64,000 nucleotides of DNA from the NCBI GenBank assembly GCA_963082975.1, contig OY720346.1, positions 71,911,267 to 71,975,266 on the forward strand, written 5' to 3'. Within the stretch, counting starts at the first letter, position 1. Every line of letters starts with the position of its first letter. The notes beneath the pieces were generated by a model that worked only from the letters and a program-made list of their open reading frames with translations, had not been told where the DNA came from and made no database searches. A program made the position numbers and the translations under genes. This stretch comes from Labia minor. Lineage: Eukaryota; Arthropoda; Insecta; Dermaptera; Spongiphoridae. Shown piece after piece: positions 12,139-23,370 of the stretch.

Positions 12139-13798
12139 CATCAACATTAAAAAAGATAGAAATTTTAATTAAAATGTGAATTTCAAAACTCGAAGGTAGA
12201 AAATCAACTATTGGATTTAGTGGCTAAGTTATCTTCAAATTTATTTAATTTAATGGAATTAATTTTTAGACAAATAGGGGGAAAATAAACGAAATCTAAA
12301 TAAACAAAAATTCAAGAATTAACTTAAATATGAGGGTTTAAATAGTTAGGTTCTATAATCACGAAGGATAATAATATTCGAGAAGAATTTATTTTAAGAT
12401 TGTAATCGTGTAGCGAATATTATTATGCGGTAAAAGAGCTCATTCTATTGAAGAATATCAAAATTAAAATCGGTAAAACGATTATTTTGTCGGTGGTATT
12501 TAATGATCTTATACATCTAGAGCAAAGCTAGAGTTTTATAATTAAAAAGGTTGTGATTGGAGATACACGTGTCCCGAATAGATAAAAAAGATTATATATA
12601 GAGAACTCTCCCGGTGGGTAAATGAAGGATACCAGTCTAAAACTATTGAAAATAGGGATGAGAATAAAGTAAAAGAAATAAATAAATAGAATAGAATAAA
12701 GACATAATACTAAAATAGTAAAGTAATGATAATTTTTTAAATACACCCCCACATATATGAGCGGCATCTGCTGGAAAAAAATACAATAAAAACACATCAA
12801 TAGAAATATTTTTAGTTGATATTTTATTAATTTCAATATATATTCTATAATTAATGAAATAAACTATTTTATTCAATTTCTGTTAAAAAATCTGAAAATT
12901 CATTTCAAAATATTTGTAGAATGGAATATGATTTCAGAAATTTGTATAAAGCAAAAATATTATGCTATTGTAGGATGTCCTTTGTTGGTATGTTGCTTGA
13001 TATATATAGAGGAGCTAGGATTCAATATCTTAACGTGGTTTTTCTCTTAAGCCTCTCTTTCGTAGTATACATACGGGGTTCTTGTAACTCAATTTCTACG
13101 AGAAAGGTCCCCGGATCCCTGGCAGAAAGTGTCACGTTGCAATAACGTTAGCACCCATCAAATGTGGATTTGAAGTGAGCTCATTGAGCGATCGTTGGTT
13201 CACATGATGGGGAGTGACTGGTCAAAGCAAAGCATATGAGAGGATCTAATAAAAAAGTTAGATTACTTAACGGGGCCTATTATAAGAGAAAAACCCATTT
13301 TTTTGAATTATTTTTTCAAATTATCACAATGTACAATTAATTAAAAAATGATTATATAATATACTAAAATCAAAAATACATTTTCAGGTATCCCAAAAGC
13401 GATTTGGTAAATTTTAGAGGATGTGGGTTATTAGTGATTAGTTATATTGTGTATCTATATCCAAATAGATATAGAATACATTGTCAGTAGTATAACGACA
13501 ATAAATTCAACTAATGTGTAAATAATTTATGTACTTACATATATTTAATATTTACATATTTTTATTTTTTTAATTTTTATTGTTATCACACCATTATTAT
13601 TATTATAAAAACTAACTTCATTTTTAAATTATAAATATATTGGTAAATTTGCAAAAATAAATTAATATAAGTAAAATTAATAATTTCATTCTTTATTATA
13701 TTATTATATTATATTTATTATATCAAACATATATAATTATTAATACAACTCTATATTATAAATTTATTTTTGAACCTATTCAAGATGAAAAAAACCTT
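12139..13798. other. Gene-free AT-rich region
   Basis: No supported gene. Open frames at 12528-12876 (minus) are long only because of AT-rich composition. A less AT-rich patch at 13040-13280 is not recognised and may be an old repeat. 13500-13800 is very AT-rich, with trinucleotide-like ATT runs. Confidence 0.55.
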
Positions 13799-13900
13799 TA
13801 TCTTATCTTATTATGCTAGCTAAAATTGTTTGTATGTATACCTATAGCCATGGGTTCTCAAAAACCGCTCTAACGATTTTTTTCAAATTCACACTAGATA

Positions 13901-15628
13901 TTGGTAAATGGTAAGTACTGGTATTGCCGTCTGGTGGCTCAAATTGAAACTACTCAAGATGGGTCAGCTGTCTTAATAGCATTATAACCTGTTATAGTAA
14001 ACAAACGTTATATTTGCAATTATATCTGTTTTTAATAATTTTTTAATTAAAAAGAAAATATATCTAATAATGGAAAGTGACGATAATTCGTTGGGCGTAC
14101 TCTTTTCTCCAAAACAAAATAAAAGTAAAACATTTTGTAGTGTATATGGGTGAGATTTTTTTTTGCCAATCTGGTTTTAGATTTTTTCGGTAAGTGTACA
14201 ATTCATAGCATCGAGAACCCGTGATTCGAAACTTACGTCCGTCTTGCCATTTACTATAAATTTTTTTTGTTTCTTTACAAATATGAAAAGGATCACCCAT
14301 TAACTGTTCATAAGTTTTTTGACAACATTCTCGTAGAGGTCGAAAAGTTTGTTCAGATACAGTAGAGAGGATTGGTGACGAGGATAAATGTGATATTAAA
14401 CATTCAATCTGTTGAAGGTATTCAGGTGGTAGAGTCTCAACAATGTAAAGTAGTGGGGCACATGTCTTCCAGCTCTATTATAAAAAAATTTTTAAAAGTA
14501 TAAAGTACAAAGTATAAATAAAAATATCTCCAAAAAATCAAAAAGCCTAATGAAGTAAATATTCTAAAAATATTTATAAAAATATACTTTTACGAATAAA
14601 TTGATTGAAATATAAATTGTAAGTATGCATAAGGAATTCATTATATTATGCGATTAAAAGAATTTCCTTTCATCAGCAAGTATATACAAAATTGATAAAA
14701 TTAATATATTTGATTAGTTGATAGCTCAAAAAATAAATCATAAATATATTTTTAAGTATATTTACTTTATCACAATATTCAATAGAAAAAAAATTAGTTA
14801 TTAAAATCAATCATTCACGCCCATACCCATACGCATGCTCTGATAAAGATGACTTTAGATGTTTCGAATACAGTTTTTCCTTGATCAACTTCTTAACATC
14901 CTCATCTAACTTCAAATCATCTTTTTTGATCTTGAAACAGCTATGCTCACTTAAAGGCATTGTATTAAATTGCTCTAAACAAGAATCCCGTGGCGCACTC
15001 CAAAGACATTTTCTGTCTGTTGATGATATGATTTTTAATTTGGTTAAATCATTACTGAAATGATGAAAATATAAATAATTAAACTTTATCAAAATAATAA
15101 TTAAATTTTATCGAAAATTTTTCAGAATGTAAATTACATAATTTACCGTGTACAAAATAATAGAACCGCAGCACTATATTTACACTGCTCACTTTGCCCA
15201 GCTGTACAACTACATATCGATGAAATAACTTTTCCAGTTTTGGCAATTACCGTATTTATCTCATGCGGATCTTCTCGATTTTTCGAAGATTCTATACAGT
15301 AAGACAACAACTTATATTGTTCATTATTTTCACTTAATATTCCTGTATAAACTAAGTGGTTAGAATTGACAATTTGTTCGCTTTTGATAAAGTTTCGGCT
15401 CTTGGGTGTAGAACCCAAATGATTCAAAATCTCACTCACTGATAAAAACATTCTTATTATAATTTTTAAAAAATTTTTGACCAATTTTGATAATAAGAAA
15501 TGTTAAAAGTATACGTAGACAAATGGATTTGTTTACACGCAATCTATACAGTGATCTAACACCAGACCTTCTTTGACTAGTTTCAACTTTGATCACCAGT
15601 TGGCGTGACCGCAACTCCCAGTTACCAA
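13901..15628. mobile_element. TIR-bounded insertion carrying a SWIM/YqaJ-like gene remnant
   Basis: About 60 bases at the left end (TTGGTAAATGGTAAGTACTG...) and the complement of the right end align, sharing TTGGTAA, CTGGTG and TTGAAACTA-TCAA words. The insertion splits a GCTAGC-family repeat exactly between CACTAGATAT and AGTATTTATAAA, which are adjacent in the other copies (for example 8112-8126 and 16896-16910). At most 2 bases (AT) are duplicated. I infer a cut-and-paste DNA transposon or a captured gene in a TIR vehicle. Superfamily unknown. Confidence 0.75.
14064..15484 (-). pseudogene. SWIM zinc-finger / YqaJ-like nuclease gene, three-exon remnant
   Basis: Minus strand. Exon 1, about 15484-15147, encodes a SWIM-type finger, ICSCTAGQSEQCKYSAAVLL, whose expected His is Tyr. 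It ends at a GTAAAT donor. Exon 2 starts at 15054 after TTTCAG and joins in frame, encoding NDLTKLKIISSTDRKCLW and an acidic/basic helix. Exon 3 starts at 14474 after an AATAG acceptor and reads in phase through SWKTCAPLLYIVETLPPEYL and then FRITGSRCYELYTY, which resembles the start of YqaJ/lambda-exonuclease-like nuclease domains. The rest of that domain is missing, since the frame ends near 14064 beside the element end. The donor of exon 2 is unclear. SWIM plus YqaJ genes occur in multiple copies in insect genomes (family knowledge). This copy is probably dead. Confidence 0.6.
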
Positions 15629-16440
15629 TAGTATTTATAAAATAAAATTAAGTTTTATTGATCATATCTCTTGAAAAATACATTTTCATTATTTATTTCT
15701 TAATTTAAAATTATATATGAAAAACGTCAAAAATGGCATCCATTTTTATTTTTTAACTGAAATTGTATTAATATTTTTTTTTATTTAAAATATTTTAAAA
15801 TTTATTATTTAATTTCGAAATAAAATTAAAAATATTTATTTTTAATAAAATATATATGTATATTTATTATTCTCTCTCAAAAAAAAAAAAAAAAACAAAA
15901 ACAACAAAACATATACGGCTTGCTAAGACAGTAAAAAATGTTATTTTTATTATCTAAATATATATATTAGTCCAGTTAATATTCCACTCCATCCCACGAC
16001 CCTCCTGATTGTAAATATATCTCTCATCCAAACCCCCACCTCTCTATATATAGTCTAGGTTTTTTTTTATATAGCCTTTTCCTAGACAAAGAAAAAAAAA
16101 TAATTAATTTACACTTTGAAATTGTAATATTAAATATAGTTATTAGCGTAATATTAAAAAAGAAACATTGTATAGATAATTACGACCTTGGAGACACCAA
16201 TTAGCTGTAAGAAAAAGTCATGTAATCCCTTTTATATGTTATGGGGAAAAAACATATATTTGTATATTTTTGGCTAATAAACATACTCTTTTTAAACTAA
16301 ATTAATATATTAGTCCAGTGGTTAGAGGGACTGTTTTGACGAGTCAACTTCGCAGGATCGAAACCCGCGGAAAATAATTTTTTTTTATCTATTTTCGTGT
16401 TTACTTTTTAATAAATTAGTATTTTATATTTATTTATTCA
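15629..16440 (+). repeat. GCTAGC-family repeat, right half, with Pol III-like boxes
   Basis: Continuation of the repeat begun at 13799-13900 and split by the TIR insertion. It carries the TTTCGAAATAAAATTAAAAA body. The A-box AGTCCAGTGGTTAGAGG and B-box GGATCGAAACCC are at 16313-16360. It is itself interrupted by a retroposon-like insertion at 15977-16304. Confidence 0.7.
15977..16304 (+). mobile_element. Retroposon-like insertion with 15-bp target duplication
   Basis: ATATATTAGTCCAGT occurs on both sides (15962-15976 and 16305-16319). It is present once in other copies of the host repeat. The 328-base insert has no ORF. Near its 3' end it has a TAATAAA polyadenylation-like signal (16275-16281) followed by an A-rich end. 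A long direct duplication plus a polyadenylated-looking end suggests target-primed retroposition of a small RNA. No A/B boxes seen; the source is not recognised. Confidence 0.6.
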
Positions 16441-16797
16441 TTGTTCTTTTATAAATTAAGTTTTAGATAGTTTTATAATTTTTAATATTTTTTCAATAAA
16501 ATATTATTTAATATTTAAATCAGATTGATGCAATGATGTGACAAATACCATGAAGCTAGCGCACATTACGTCTGCTTTCAAATTTCTTATAACAGAGCGC
16601 GAAATTTGAATTGTCATTAGAACTGTTTTATAAATTGTCTGACATATAAATATATATTTATAATGTAAAGTTCATTTCATATATACATATATAATCAAAA
16701 TTATACGAAATGAACTTCACATAATAAATATATATTTTATGTTAGAGATAACAATTTATAAAAGAGTAGGTATTGCAATATTTTAAACAAAGTTATT

Positions 16798-17460
16798 TCT
16801 TATCTTATTATGCTAGCTAAAATTGTATATATATATCTATCTATCTATAACCATTGGTTCTCAAAAACCGCTCTAACGATTTTTTTCAAATTCACACTAG
16901 ATATAGTATTTATAAAGAAAAATTAAGTTTTATTGATCATATCTCTTGAAACATACAGCTTCATTATTAATTTCTTAATTAAAAATTATATATGGGTGTG
17001 ACGTCATCAATTTTACTCCCGCCTTTTTTTAAAAGATATTGTATTAATATTTTTTTTATATTTAAAATATTTTAAAATAAAATAAATTTCGAAATAAAAT
17101 TAAAAATATTTATTTTTAATAATATATATATATATATTTATTAATCTCTCTCAAAAAAAAAAAAAACAAAAACAAAAAAACATATAATTTGGAATTTTAC
17201 TCCCGCCTTTTTTTAAAGGATATTGTATTAATATTTTTTTTATATTTAAAATATTTTAAAATAAAATAAATTTCGAAATAAAATTAAAAATATTTATTTT
17301 TAATAAAATATATATATATTTATTAATCTCTCTCAAAAACAAACAAAAACAAAAACAAAAAAACATATAATTTGGAATTTTACTCCCGCCTTTTTTTAAA
17401 GGATATTGTATTAATATATTTTTTATATGACATTCATATTGAAATTTGACTCCCGCCTTT
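16798..17460 (+). repeat. GCTAGC-family repeat with internal tandem copies
   Basis: Full start (CTTATTATGCTAGCTAAAAT) at about 16803. The body segment from ACTCCCGCCTTTTTTTAAA to the CTCTCAAAAA tail is then repeated about three times (from 17015, 17195 and 17380), giving a local tandem array with a period near 185 bases. Confidence 0.7.
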
Positions 17461-17788
17461 TTTAAAAGAAAAATATTTTAAAATTGTTTATTTAATTTCG
17501 AAATAAAATTAAAAATATATATTTTAATAATATTTTATAATTATAAATTACGATATATATTTATCATTCTTCCAATAAAAAAAAAATATTCATGCACTTA
17601 GAAACATACCTAATAATACATTTTAATCAGATTGATGCAATGATGCAACATTTAATAATTGTAATAAATAATTAAAGAATTGTATATCAGCTCGGTGTCC
17701 CAAGTATTAATATTACCAGCCATACCCAATAATAATGAATCATTTTTTTTAACTTAAGTACCGAGCCGAGGCTCGGGGTCCCGGTACT
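17461..17788 (+). repeat. Hairpin-ended repeat copy
   Basis: Ends with CCGAGCCGAGGCTCGG then GGTCCCGGTACT. Internal words GATTGATGCAATGATGCAAC and AATTGTAATAAATAATTAAA are shared with 26940-27000 and 43070-43110. No coding sequence. Confidence 0.75.
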
Positions 17789-18162
17789 ATATATATAAGT
17801 TACAAATTTGTTTAAAATATATGTTTAAAATAATATATAAGTTATATATATATACATGCATATGAAATTCATCTTTCTCGTGAAATAGCGCGAATTTCGT
17901 CTGTTTTAAAATTTCTTACGCAGAAGTTTTCACTTCTGTCGGCCAGTCCCACGCAGAGGTCGTACACGGCAAGTAGGGATTTAGAAAATGTGTTACGCAC
18001 TTAAGGCGCACCAGAGGCACTGCTGGCACTAATTCAAATCCGAAAGTTGTTCATAAAACAACCAACAGATGCCGCACCAGGCTCATTTTTAAATTCATGA
18101 AATCCATTTGAATCATTCAGAATCATTTTAAATATTGTGAGTGACGTAAACATGTAAACATC
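17789..18162. repeat. Repeat fragments between elements
   Basis: Contains AGAAGTTTTCACTTCTGTCG at about 17922, also found at 40583 and inverted at 43303, plus the TTTCTCGTGAAATAGCGCGA piece shared with 43350-43380. No gene. Confidence 0.5.
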
Positions 18163-18699
18163 AGTTATATTCAAACTCCACGTGTTTACATTACACTAGA
18201 GTTAAAAATAATGATAATAATTATGATTCGACATAATTTACAATATGTCAATAAACATTCTTAAAATTAAGTGTCTTAGCAGGTAGACACCTGGAAAGGG
18301 TCGTTCAATTGAAAACAGTGTAATTTATTGTTTGCAATTGCTGTCAAACACTGACCCTTTTGAAGAGAAACTTTCAACATGTGTCCGGAAAAACCCTTCT
18401 TCATTTCATCCCTCTCCCCTCCCTTTCTCCTTACCTTTTGTTCAGGTGATATAAAAGGAAAAACCCAGCACGACTAGCAACCAGTTGTAATGAAACCAGA
18501 TGTAATGAGACGAGAGATATAGTGAGTACAGACTGGAGTGTGTTCCAGTGCATTTGCCTATTCGGTCTTTGTATGATAAAATAATTTGTATCTTCAAACT
18601 CACGAATAAATTTCTTACTCTTTCTTAAATAAAATTGCCTTTTATTTCTTTACCTTTTAATTACCCATTAAACCCGTGGGTAAGGTAAACACATATAAT
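18163..18699 (+). repeat. Gypsy-type LTR, left copy (537 bp)
   Basis: Starts AGTTATATTCAAACTCCACG and ends ACACATATAAT, directly followed by a primer-binding site. It aligns with 21795-22324 at near identity, with a small indel near 18210. An internal TATAAAAG at 18450 fits a promoter. AGT...AAT termini are typical of the gypsy/errantivirus group. Confidence 0.9.
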
Positions 18700-18717
18700 T
18701 GGCGCACAGTCGGTAGG
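18700..18717 (+). other. Primer-binding site, tRNA-Ser-like
   Basis: TGGCGCACAGTCGGTAGG immediately follows the LTR. It resembles the tRNA-Ser-type PBS of insect gypsy elements but has two extra bases after TGGCGC. The same sequence follows the right LTR too (22325 onwards). Confidence 0.65.
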
Positions 18718-18727
18718 ACTTCGCGAA

Positions 18728-19384
18728 CGTTTATACAATACAAACGGCAACTTTTTAAAGTTTTATCGCGAACGGTGATTAAATTCCTGCTTCATCTCCT
18801 GAGCAATCGACGGAGTCTGAACATCGTCTTCAGCAACCAAGAAGCAGCAGCCACTACAAGTCTACGAGCCACCACGACTACACGACACCGAGGAAAGCGA
18901 CGTCCATTGCCTTAACGAGGAACGGTACGAGCAAATCATCCCGGGTCATCTACAAATACTAGGAGTAGATTTCATCTCTCCGAAGGGCGCAGTCAACAAG
19001 AAAGAAGAAAGAAAAATCGTGAGCTATACAAACAGTCATACCCTAAATTTAACATAAAAATATATAAATAAATTTTAAAATAAATACTTTAAAAATTAAA
19101 TACATTTTCTAACATAAAAAAAAAAAATTTAATAAATAAATTTTAAAATAAATAATTTAACAATTATATAAAATTTCTAACATAAATTAAAATTAATAAA
19201 ATTTTATGAAAAATAAATAAATTAATTAATTAAAATAAAAAATAAAATAATAAAATGAATTAAAATTAATAATAATAAAAAATTAAACAATTAAAATAAA
19301 ATAATAAAATAATAATAATAAAAATAATCAAAATAAAATAATAATAATAAAATTAAATAATACAATAAATAAAGTGATTGAAAA
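18728..19384 (+). other. Leader of the pol-less gypsy element
   Basis: 18728-19030 is of ordinary composition, with a short open frame (18676-18915) that crosses the PBS and is not a gene. 19040-19380 is an extreme A-rich tract of AATAAA/TAAAAT words, a low-complexity spacer before the gag ATG at 19385. Confidence 0.6.
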
Positions 19385-20521
19385 ATGAAATCAATGATTA
19401 AAATAAATACAGACGTTTTGTTACAATGTATTCCTATCTTTAAGGGCGAGTCAAACGTACTCCAAAGATTTATTTATACGGTTGATAAAATATATAGTGA
19501 ATTTCCTTATGACCAGCACGAATTTTTCCTCAGGTACGTTAGAGACCAAATTCAAGGCCGTGCCAATGAAATGCTGACCCACGTAAATCTAACCACCTGG
19601 GAAAATTTAAGAAAGGATCTTAGGGACATATTTCGCGAAACAAAAAGCGAGAGTAATCTCTACAATTCAAATTACAATAGACAATTCGTTCCCAGAAATC
19701 ACTCTCATTCTAATAATTATCAAAATTACCACCCCCCTCCCCGCTACCACAATTCGGCGGATTATAAAAAACAAAAAACTAATGATTGGCTAAATGAACC
19801 AGATATGATTAAAAAATTTGCCTCTTTTGAAAAGAAATCAACAATATTAAATTCAAACAATTATAAGAAAAATAAAATTGATAATGGACAATTCCTTCAC
19901 CAGAACAAATTAAATTTTGAATATAATATTGAAGTTAAAAAAGAACCAAGTGATATTAATGAAAAACATACAATAAACGATCATAAATTATCTTCAATTG
20001 ATATAACTTTACCAATGAATAAATTAATACAAGAAAAATCAATTTTAAAATCATTACATTCTTCTAATTTATTACCAAAAAATAGAATATCAGAAAATAT
20101 TTTGCCCTCTAAACATATTAATGATAAAAATATTAACAATGATGAAACAATGAATTCAAATAAAGAATTTTTATATAAATGTTCTAAAGAACAAAGTATA
20201 AAACCTCATGTAGAATTAATCAATTTAGAAGATCCACCTCAAATTACAGAAACCAAGAAATTAATTAAAAAGGAATTGGAAGAAAATTCCTTACATAATA
20301 ATATGGATAATTCTCTCTCAGAAAAATCTCAACCTCCACCCTCCCCACCTATTCAATTCAATGCTCTTGAGAAAATTGCTCAATCATATGATGCGGATAC
20401 ACCTGTGTTATCTCCTTGTGAAGATAATTCTAGTGATACGTTACCTTGTCCAGAAAAAAGACTCCTGAATTCGATCATTATCCTCCAAAGAACACTCCAT
20501 CTCCAACACCCCCTCCATTAA
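19385..20521 (+). CDS. Gag-like protein of a non-autonomous gypsy element
   Basis: 378 codons from ATG 19385. Residues about 1-95 (IPIFKGESNVLQRFI... NEMLTHVNLTTWENLRKDLR ... FRETKSESNL) follow the matrix/capsid pattern of insect gypsy/errantivirus Gag. After ESNL the usual capsid C-terminus is missing; an Asn/His-rich stretch and then a Lys/Asn/Glu-rich, disordered-looking region follow. No zinc knuckle is visible. Near 20446-20520 the frame appears to shift into the next open frame (20446-21288), since the Pro-rich SPTPPPLTPNEREYIE region there reads as its natural continuation. Role: probably RNA packaging for a defective element, if expressed at all. Confidence 0.6.
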   Translation: MKSMIKINTDVLLQCIPIFKGESNVLQRFIYTVDKIYSEFPYDQHEFFLRYVRDQIQGRANEMLTHVNLTTWENLRKDLRDIFRETKSESNLYNSNYNRQFVPRNHSHSNNYQNYHPPPRYHNSADYKKQKTNDWLNEPDMIKKFASFEKKSTILNSNNYKKNKIDNGQFLHQNKLNFEYNIEVKKEPSDINEKHTINDHKLSSIDITLPMNKLIQEKSILKSLHSSNLLPKNRISENILPSKHINDKNINNDETMNSNKEFLYKCSKEQSIKPHVELINLEDPPQITETKKLIKKELEENSLHNNMDNSLSEKSQPPPSPPIQFNALEKIAQSYDADTPVLSPCEDNSSDTLPCPEKRLLNSIIILQRTLHLQHPLH

Positions 20522-21288
20522 CTCCAAATGAACGTGAATATATAGAAATAAATAAGATCAATCTTGACCAAACAATTTCAAAACCAGAAGAAATTAATCT
20601 AAGTTTTATAGAAAATAAAAAGCGATCTCATGAATCTACGTTTAACGAAATTAATAAACATAATTCTCCATCATCCCCTAATACAGCTTCTAATTTCCCA
20701 ACATTAATTCAAAATGAAATTGAAATAATAGAACAAGTCCCAGAAGTAGAGAATTTAAAAATGAAAAATATACCGATTGACCCAGTCAAAATAAATTCTA
20801 ATGAACCCACAGAGGTAAGGTCATGGAGAAAGATGCCCATTGTTCTGATAGGTGTAGTGTCAGGTAGCGAAGAGCAAGGGAAATTAGAAATGGAAATTAC
20901 CTGCAATATAATTGATAAATTTAAAACACATACCCCCCTTAGGCCCATTCAAATTAGAATAAATAAAAACAATAATTTTTTTTCAATCTCCTATAGAAAA
21001 TACACGGGAGTTATATCGAATAAAATTTTAATAAAAAATGATAAAAACAAGACGTTGCATAGTTCGAGACATTCAAAGCAAGGCAACCTCCCCAAGCTTT
21101 TTTATAGAAATCAATTAGTAGTTGTTTGCAAAATTAAATATCATATTGTGTTAGTAAATTATATTAGATCATGGCAAATAGCCCCGTCACTTTCTCCACA
21201 CATTAATAAGATAAGGAGAAAGATATCAATGAAATGGAAATATCATTTAAAACGGGTGTGGACAAAATTTAAATTTAAAATTGTATAA
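20446..21288 (+). CDS. Second frame of the pol-less gypsy element, unknown
   Basis: Up to 280 codons, in another frame and overlapping the end of the gag-like frame by 76 bases. It begins in a Pro-rich stretch and continues acidic (KPEEINLSFIENKKRSHEST). It then becomes a more globular part (RKMPIVLIGVVSGSEEQGKL, FFSISYRKYTGVI) and ends basic. I recognise no protease, RT, integrase or envelope motif. There is no signal peptide or membrane segment. The continuity of style suggests that one ~650-residue protein was broken by a frameshift at about 20450-20520. Function unknown. Confidence 0.5.
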   Translation: MSRKKTPEFDHYPPKNTPSPTPPPLTPNEREYIEINKINLDQTISKPEEINLSFIENKKRSHESTFNEINKHNSPSSPNTASNFPTLIQNEIEIIEQVPEVENLKMKNIPIDPVKINSNEPTEVRSWRKMPIVLIGVVSGSEEQGKLEMEITCNIIDKFKTHTPLRPIQIRINKNNNFFSISYRKYTGVISNKILIKNDKNKTLHSSRHSKQGNLPKLFYRNQLVVVCKIKYHIVLVNYIRSWQIAPSLSPHINKIRRKISMKWKYHLKRVWTKFKFKIV

Positions 21289-21794
21289 ATTTTTTATTTT
21301 TTTTGCATATTATTATATAAGTTTTTTTTTTTCCTATTAGTTTTAGGAGGTACCATAATAATTAGAAAGAGTACGAAATTATATTAATTGTTATAAATTA
21401 CTTTTCCTTATCCATCGACCACAATGGTAGTCCGAATAAATTTGATTTAGTAATTAATAAAAAAAAAAAAAAAAAAAAAAAAAAATAAAAATAAAAACAA
21501 TTTGCTTAAATTTATAATAAATAAAAAAAAAAATTTTTTAAGTGATGTTTTTGTTATTTTTGTTATGTGAAAAATGTGTTTGTGTTCAGTGCAGTGATAT
21601 TAAATAATAATTTTTGTGCAAGATACTTAAGTGAAAAACATTGTGTTTAATAAATATATATATATATAAAAAAAAAATGTGATTAAGTGAAAAACAATGA
21701 AAAATTAAATTCTTTAAAAAGGAATGTAGAATTCTCCCTGCAAATGGACATATTAACTTCATCCACTGGACAAATTTCCTTTAGGGGGTGGAGA
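21289..21794 (+). other. 3' untranslated part of the pol-less element with PPT
   Basis: AT-rich, with an A run at about 21460-21485. The polypurine tract at 21783-21794 abuts the LTR. Confidence 0.7.
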
Positions 21795-22324
21795 AGTTAT
21801 ATTCAAACTCCACGTGTTTACATTACACTAGAGTTAAAAATAAGTTTATGATTCGACATAATTTACAATATGTCAATAAACATTCTTAAAATTAAGTGTC
21901 TTAGCAGGTAGACACCTGGAAAGGGTCGTTCAATTGAAAACAGTGTAATTTATTGTTTGCAATTGCTGTCAAACACTGACCCTTTTGAAGAGAAACTTTC
22001 GACATGTGTCCGGAAAAACCCTTCTTCATTTCATCCCTCTCCCCTCCCTTTCTCCTTACCTTTTGTTCAGGTGATATAAAAGGAAAAACCCAGCACGACT
22101 AGCAACCAGTTGTAATGAAACCAGATGTAATGAGACGAGAGATATAGTGAGTACAGACTGGAGTGTGTTCCAGTGCATTTGCCTATTCGGTCTTTGTATG
22201 ATAAAATAATTTGTATCTTCAAACTCACGAATAAATTTCTTACTCTTTCTTAAATAAAATTGCCTTTTATTTCTTTACCTTTTAATTACCCATTAAACCC
22301 GTGGGTAAGGTAAACACATATAAT
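21795..22324 (+). repeat. Gypsy-type LTR, right copy (530 bp)
   Basis: Near-identical to 18163-18699. Preceded by the PPT and followed by a PBS copy at 22325-22352, which a normal 3' LTR would not have. Confidence 0.9.
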
Positions 22325-22352
22325 TGGCGCACAGTCGGTAGGACTTCGCGAA

Positions 22353-22960
22353 GAAGAATTTTTTGTTCTTCTGTTTAATGTATTGTAATTAAATAAAAAA
22401 ACAGTGTTTCCGTAATATATTACATATTGTAACCTGTCAATGCATTTTATTTTGTTAAATAGCAAAATTATGCATTTTCTTCAAGCTTTTCGATTTACAC
22501 GGTTTTGACTTGAAAATTTTTAATTTTCGATTTACACGTTTTTCTCAGGAACGTATCTACCGTGTAAATCGGGGGATAGGTGTATTATATTATCTGACTG
22601 ATCCGACACCCTCCAATTGCGATCAATATGAATAATAATAAAGTAAGTATAATTAATATAATTTTACTATTATTGATATTGATAAAGTTATATAATATAT
22701 GTACATATAAATAAATTTTTGATTTTGCAGTTTTTAGATTGTATTCATAAGAATTGTGTTACAAATTCTCTACCTAGAGAAGAACGAGGACACTTGTTCT
22801 AGTTGCCAATGAATATAATAATAATAATAATAATAAGTATAATAGTCTGCTAAAATATCGTGTATGCAAACTTCATTTTAATGATTATGATTTCTACACA
22901 CCTGAAAAGAAGAAATTAATTCGTGGAAGGATACCCTTGAATATAAATTAAGATGGTAAG
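22353..22960. other. Gene-free repeat remnants
   Basis: Contains two TCGATTTACACG words and a TACCGTGTAAATCGGGGGAT motif (about 22490-22580) in inverted arrangement, suggesting the end of an old DNA element. No coding exon seen. Confidence 0.45.
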
Positions 22961-23080
22961 TATCACTTATTTAATAAATTCTAAGTATTTATTTTATTTA
23001 GTTAGTATTGTACTTTATTAAGTTAAAATTTATTTAAATTTATATTTTCTTGTGGCGCCAATTATGATATTGCCGCTACA
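22961..23080 (-). repeat. 3' LTR of the CsRn1-type element
   Basis: In sense it begins TGTAGCGGCAATATCATAAT and ends near AAGTGATA. At ~120 bp it is unusually short for this group. Confidence 0.85.
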
Positions 23081-23293
23081 TTCACTCTCTCCTCTAGTAA
23101 CTATGTTACGATAGTCGTACTAGTTAGAGATTAGTGTGTTTGTCTTTTTTTATTAACTTAATACATTTTTATTATTATTAGTATTTAACAATTTAACTTT
23201 TAAAACTTATTTTTAATCAAATGTTCATTTAATTATATTTTATTTAAAATTAACACTTTGACACTTGCATTATTTTAATATTCATTATATTAT

Positions 23294-23335
<42 letters not shown>

Positions 23336-23370
23336 TTTACCATTTATATCACTTCACAACACTGCTGATT

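Larger units (their letters stand above)
18163..22352 (+). mobile_element. Pol-less Ty3/gypsy element with PBS after both LTRs
   Basis: Two LTRs flank about 3.1 kb of internal DNA that holds a gag-like frame and a second frame but no protease, RT, RNase H or integrase. A polypurine tract AGGGGGTGGAGA (about 21783-21794) precedes the right LTR, as expected. Unexpectedly, the right LTR is followed by 28 bases identical to the PBS/leader (to 22352), so this is the left part of a tandem LTR-internal-LTR-internal arrangement that was later broken. Non-autonomous. Confidence 0.85.

Noticed and set aside
12528..12876. Hydrophobic minus-strand frames that look like membrane proteins
   Set aside because: Phe/Ile/Tyr-rich by AT composition only; no start context, neighbours or conserved pattern.
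18676..18915. 79-codon frame across the PBS of the pol-less gypsy element
   Set aside because: It crosses the LTR/PBS boundary and has no gag features; leader sequence.
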